Under the pieces are notes generated by a model. That model ran no database searches, was not told the DNA's origin, and saw only the letters and a list, made by a program, of their open reading frames with translations. This document shows, piece after piece, positions 61,076-64,000 of a stretch of DNA of 64,000 bases. The stretch comes from Polaromonas sp. (lineage in GTDB: Bacteria; Pseudomonadota; Gammaproteobacteria; Burkholderiales; Burkholderiaceae_C). Position 1 is the first letter of the stretch. Every line of letters begins with the position of its first letter. The position numbers and the translations under genes are program-made. The stretch lies in assembly GCF_030680935.1 (NCBI RefSeq), contig NZ_JAUXUP010000047.1, positions 62,001-126,000 on the forward strand, in the 5' to 3' direction.

Positions 61076-62077
61076 CTAGATTCTGCCCTCTTCCACCGCA
61101 TGGCATGCAATCTTCACGCCCCGGATGTTGAGCAGTTGCGGGCGCTCGGCGCGGCAGCGGTCGTTGACGTGCGGGCAGCGCGGGTGGAAGGTGCAACCCG
61201 TCGGGGGGCTCAAGGGGTTGGGCACCTCGCCCTGCACCGGTGTGCGGTCACGGCCGGTGTCGTGCATCTTCGGAATTGCGTCCAGCAGCATGCGCGTGTA
61301 GGGGTGCAACGGGCTGGAAAACAAGGTTTGTTTGTCGGCCAGCTCAACCAGACGGCCCAGGTACATCACGCCCACCTGGTCGCTGACGTGACGCACTACT
61401 GCCAGATTGTGCGAGATGAACAGGTAAGTCAGGCCGCGCTCTTGCTGCAGATCCTTCATGATGTTGAGCACCTGTGCCTGCACGCTCACGTCCAGCGCCG
61501 AGGTGGGCTCGTCACACACCAGAAACTCGGGCTCTGTGGCCAGCGCGCGGGCAATCGAGATTCGCTGGCGCTGGCCGCCCGAAAACTGGTGCGGGTATTT
61601 TGGCCCGTCCAGCGGGCTCAGGCCGACCGACTTCAGCAGCTCGCCCACGCGCGCCTTGAGTTCAACTTCGTCGGTAATCAGGCCATGCTCGCGCAGCGGC
61701 TCGCCCACAATGTCTTCCACTATCCAGCGCGGGTTCAGGCTGGCGTACGGATCCTGGAAAATCATCTGAATCCGACGCCGCAGCTTGCGGCCTTGCGGCG
61801 TCTTGAATGCGGCGTGTGCGTCCTGCCCGTCAAAGGTCAGGCCGCCACGCGTTGGTTCGTACAAACCCACCAACAGGCGCGCCACCGTGCTTTTACCGCA
61901 GCCAGACTCGCCAACCAACGCCAGGGTCTTGCCTTTTTCGATCTCGAAGCTCACGCCATCGACAGCGTTCAGCATCAACCGCGGCTTGCCTTCAATGACC
62001 CGGTTGAGCCAGGGTGGGGAAACATCAAAAGTTTTGGCCAGGTCGTGTGCCTGAACCAGAGGGCCGGCGGCGATCAT
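61076..62077 (-). CDS. dipeptide/oligopeptide ABC transporter ATPase (DppF/OppF-like)
   Basis: This 333-residue ATPase is the second ATP-binding subunit of a peptide-type importer. Walker A is GESGCGKSTVARLL, the signature is FSGGQRQRISIARALA, Walker B is FLVCDEPTSALDVS and the H-loop is LFISHNLAVVRH. The C-terminal oligopeptide-transporter extension has PLSPPTGCTFHPRCPHVNDRCR, whose cysteines bind an iron-sulfur cluster in related proteins. The ATG at 62077 (MIAAGPLVQAHDLAKTFDV) overlaps the upstream gene by 4 bases and is preferred to one 36 bases upstream. Confidence 0.95.
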   Translation of the reverse strand: MIAAGPLVQAHDLAKTFDVSPPWLNRVIEGKPRLMLNAVDGVSFEIEKGKTLALVGESGCGKSTVARLLVGLYEPTRGGLTFDGQDAHAAFKTPQGRKLRRRIQMIFQDPYASLNPRWIVEDIVGEPLREHGLITDEVELKARVGELLKSVGLSPLDGPKYPHQFSGGQRQRISIARALATEPEFLVCDEPTSALDVSVQAQVLNIMKDLQQERGLTYLFISHNLAVVRHVSDQVGVMYLGRLVELADKQTLFSSPLHPYTRMLLDAIPKMHDTGRDRTPVQGEVPNPLSPPTGCTFHPRCPHVNDRCRAERPQLLNIRGVKIACHAVEEGRI

Positions 62078-63051
62078 GCGGCGACTCCCACTGGAAGATC
62101 GTGCAGCCAGCATGCGGCGCGGGTCGCGCCCGCAGGCAGCAGACCAGGTCTTTCATGACGGCAGCGGTCAAACACCTGGGGGCAGCGCGGGTTGTAGGCG
62201 CAGCCGGTCGGAATGGCGTTCAGGCGCGGCATCGCGCCGTCGATCTGGTTGAGCCGCTCACGGTCCATGGTGATGTCCGGAATCGCGGCCATCAGGCCTG
62301 CGGTGTAGGGGTGCGCGGGATGATTGATCACTTCATGCACCGGGCCGATCTCGGCAATACGTCCTGCATACATCACAGCCACACGGTCACAGGTCTCGGC
62401 GATCACGCCCATGTCGTGGGTGATCAGCATCACGGCGGCGCCGCGTTTTTTGCAGATGTTTTTCAGCAGCATGATGATCTGCGCCTGGATTGACACATCG
62501 AGCGCGGTCGTTGGCTCGTCCGCCACAATCAGTTTGGGCTCGGCGGCCAGCGCCAGGGCAATCACCACACGCTGGCGCATACCCCCGGAGAACTGGTGCG
62601 GAAAGTGCTCCATACGCTGCTCGGCAGCCGGAATGCCGGTGTCCTCCAGCAAGGAAATGGCGCGCTGGCGCGCTTCAGCGTTGCTCACTGGCAAATGCGC
62701 CTGGATGGTCTCCATCAATTGCCGGCCTACCGAATACAGCGGGTTCAGAGATGTCAGCGGGTCCTGGAAAATGGCGCCAATCTTGCGTCCGCGGATATGC
62801 CGCATTTCTTCATAGGCCAGGTTGTCGATGCGCTGACCCTCAAGCAAAATTTCCCCGCCGCCTATCCGCCCCGGTGGCTCGAGCAAACCGATGATGGCAG
62901 CGCCGGTCAGCGATTTGCCGGCCCCCGATTCACCGACCACCCCGAGAATTTCACCGGGCGCAATCTCAAATGAAATATCGTCCAGCGCGCGCAGGGTACC
63001 GCGGCGGCCAGGGAACTCGACGATCAGATTCTTGACTTGTAAAAGACTCAT
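62074..63051 (-). CDS. dipeptide/oligopeptide ABC transporter ATPase (DppD/OppD-like)
   Basis: This 325-residue ATPase pairs with the DppF-like subunit. Walker A is GESGAGKSLTGAAI, the signature is FSGGMRQRVVIALAL, Walker B is LIVADEPTTALDVSIQ and the H-loop is LITHDMGVIAE. The C-terminal extension has the cysteine-rich RLNAIPTGCAYNPRCPQVFDRCR. It starts MSLLQVKNLIVEFPG and is separated from the permease by 126 bases that contain a family B repeat. The substrate could be di- or oligopeptides or related compounds; the binding protein is outside the window. Confidence 0.95.
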   Translation of the reverse strand: MSLLQVKNLIVEFPGRRGTLRALDDISFEIAPGEILGVVGESGAGKSLTGAAIIGLLEPPGRIGGGEILLEGQRIDNLAYEEMRHIRGRKIGAIFQDPLTSLNPLYSVGRQLMETIQAHLPVSNAEARQRAISLLEDTGIPAAEQRMEHFPHQFSGGMRQRVVIALALAAEPKLIVADEPTTALDVSIQAQIIMLLKNICKKRGAAVMLITHDMGVIAETCDRVAVMYAGRIAEIGPVHEVINHPAHPYTAGLMAAIPDITMDRERLNQIDGAMPRLNAIPTGCAYNPRCPQVFDRCRHERPGLLPAGATRAACWLHDLPVGVAA

Positions 63052-63100
63052 TGGGGTATCTCAATCACCGAGGCAAAAGCGTACGGACAGGTTTTTTTCG

Positions 63101-63172
63101 CTGGGCGGCCCCAAGGGGACATGCACCCTCTCGAGGGGCAGCGAAGTACACACAGTGACACGGGCGGGGCCA
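63101..63172 (+). repeat. family B dispersed repeat, copy 3
   Basis: It contains gggcggccccaaggggacat, gcaccctctcgaggggcagc, gaagtacacacagtgacacg and ggcggggcc. It aligns with the copy at 57460-57537 over about 75 bases and lies between the permease and DppD-like genes of the ABC importer, in the intergenic part of their transcript. Confidence 0.7.
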
Positions 63173-63177
63173 TCTCT

Positions 63178-64000
63178 TCAGCGCAAGCGCGGATTAAGCG
63201 CATCGCGCAGCCAGTCGCCAAGTAAATTGACGCTCAGCGAAATTGTCACCAGCATGGCGCCCGGAAACACCGTTATCCACCATTCACCGGAAAACAGGTA
63301 ATCGTTGCCGATGCGGATCAGCGTGCCCAGCGAAGGCGAAGTGGGCGGCGCGCCCACACCCAGAAAGGACAAGGTCGCCTCGGTGATGATCGCTGTCGCC
63401 ACCTGAATGGTGGCCAACACCAGCACTGGGCCCATCACATTGGGCAACACATGGCGGCGCATGATGCGCAGCGGCGTGACCCCGGTGACGCGTGCGGCCT
63501 GGACATACTCCTTGTTGCGTTCCACCAGGGTGGAGCCGCGCACGGTTCTGGCGTACTGGACCCAGCCCGTGAGTGTGATGGAAATGATCAGCACCCCCAG
63601 CGCCAGCGAATCCTGCGCGTTGGGAAAAAGCGCCCGCCCAACCCCGGCAATCAGCAGCGCCACCAAAATGGCCGGAAAAGAAAGCATCACGTCGCAAAGG
63701 CGCATCAGGGTCGAGTCAATCCAGCCACCGTAGAACCCGGCCAGCAAACCCATGCCGACACCGAACACGACAGAGAGGATCACCGAGGCAAAACCCACCG
63801 CCAGGGACACGCGGGCGCCATACATCAGGGCAGACAGAATGTCCCGCCCCTGGTCGTCAGTGCCCAGCAGGTACTTGCTTGAACCCTCGGCCGACCAGGC
63901 CGGTGGCAGGCGGGCATCGCTCAGTTCGAGCGTCGTCAGGTCGAAGGGGTTGTGCGGGGCCACAAAGCCCGCAAACACCGAACAAAAAATACAGATCAGG
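63178..64000 (-). CDS. ABC transporter permease, DppC/OppC-like (N-terminus cut by window edge)
   Basis: The frame runs from a stop at 63178 to the right edge of the window without an upstream stop (edge residues read LICIFCSVFAGFVAPHNPFDL), so the start lies outside. The visible ~274 residues have the DppC layout: a periplasmic loop with LLGTDDQGRDILSALMYGARVSL, transmembrane helices, and the permease EAA loop EYVQAARVTGVTPLRIMRRHVLPNVMGPVLV. The C-terminal TEATLSFLGVGAPPTSPSLGTLIR is diagnostic. A GTG at 63978 could be mistaken for the start. It is the upstream partner of the DppD and DppF-like ATPases. Confidence 0.94.
   Translation of the reverse strand, partial: LICIFCSVFAGFVAPHNPFDLTTLELSDARLPPAWSAEGSSKYLLGTDDQGRDILSALMYGARVSLAVGFASVILSVVFGVGMGLLAGFYGGWIDSTLMRLCDVMLSFPAILVALLIAGVGRALFPNAQDSLALGVLIISITLTGWVQYARTVRGSTLVERNKEYVQAARVTGVTPLRIMRRHVLPNVMGPVLVLATIQVATAIITEATLSFLGVGAPPTSPSLGTLIRIGNDYLFSGEWWITVFPGAMLVTISLSVNLLGDWLRDALNPRLR

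Overview
The window is a stretch of bacterial chromosome from a betaproteobacterium, most likely family Comamonadaceae (Polaromonas/Rhodoferax-like). The evidence is the gene order mlaFEDACB - ABC exporter - bolA - murA - hisGDCBHAFIE, the pilMNOPQ-aroK-aroB-dgt order, monofunctional hisB, short-form hisG, and dispersed intergenic repeats that I associate with that family. It is mostly housekeeping DNA. I see no rRNA, tRNA, CRISPR array, prophage or plasmid functions. The only mobile gene is one REP-associated (Y1/IS200-like) transposase.

Layout. 1-14.7 kb is one long minus-strand block: phospholipid-trafficking genes (mlaF-E-D-A-C-B), an ABC-2 exporter, a BolA-like gene, murA, the histidine genes and a partial membrane-protein gene cut by the left edge. 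14.9-21.2 kb holds glutamate synthase (gltD, gltB). 21.4-22.2 kb is the RAYT element, followed by an orphan amino-acid-type binding protein, an MFS transporter, dgt, aroB, aroK and the type IV pilus operon (pilQPONM). The bifunctional PBP1a gene diverges from pilM. 35.7-43.8 kb carries cyaY, lptM, lysA, the msrPQ methionine-sulfoxide repair pair, the system II cytochrome c assembly genes (resB, ccsB) and a cytochrome c4. 43.9-47.6 kb holds engB, an alpha/beta hydrolase and two late acyltransferases of lipid A synthesis. 47.6-49.1 kb holds metK with a possible SAM-sensing leader. 49.1-52.2 kb is a KaiC-like ATPase plus hybrid histidine kinase pair. 53.1-55.5 kb is the CIRCE-controlled groES-groEL operon. 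55.5-60.9 kb is a sugar-phosphate module (pgi-tal diverging from zwf-hexR). The right end has the ATPases and part of a permease of a peptide ABC importer.

What stands out is between and inside the genes. (1) About nine copies of a ~50-bp repeat (family A) lie at gene ends in both orientations. Two of them bracket the hydrolase gene flush with its start and stop codons, one supplies the C-terminus of MsrQ, and one sits in frame inside pgi. (2) A second repeat family (B) has three copies, one of which is translated as the N-terminus of Pgi. (3) A ~58-nt element that folds as a three-way junction occurs after metK and between groES and groEL, with paired substitutions that keep the stems. (4) A diverged second copy of the last 14 metK codons lies downstream of metK, apparently left by recombination. 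(5) The metK leader resembles a SAM-II class aptamer. (6) A perfect inverted repeat lies between tal and zwf, next to hexR, and is a likely HexR operator.
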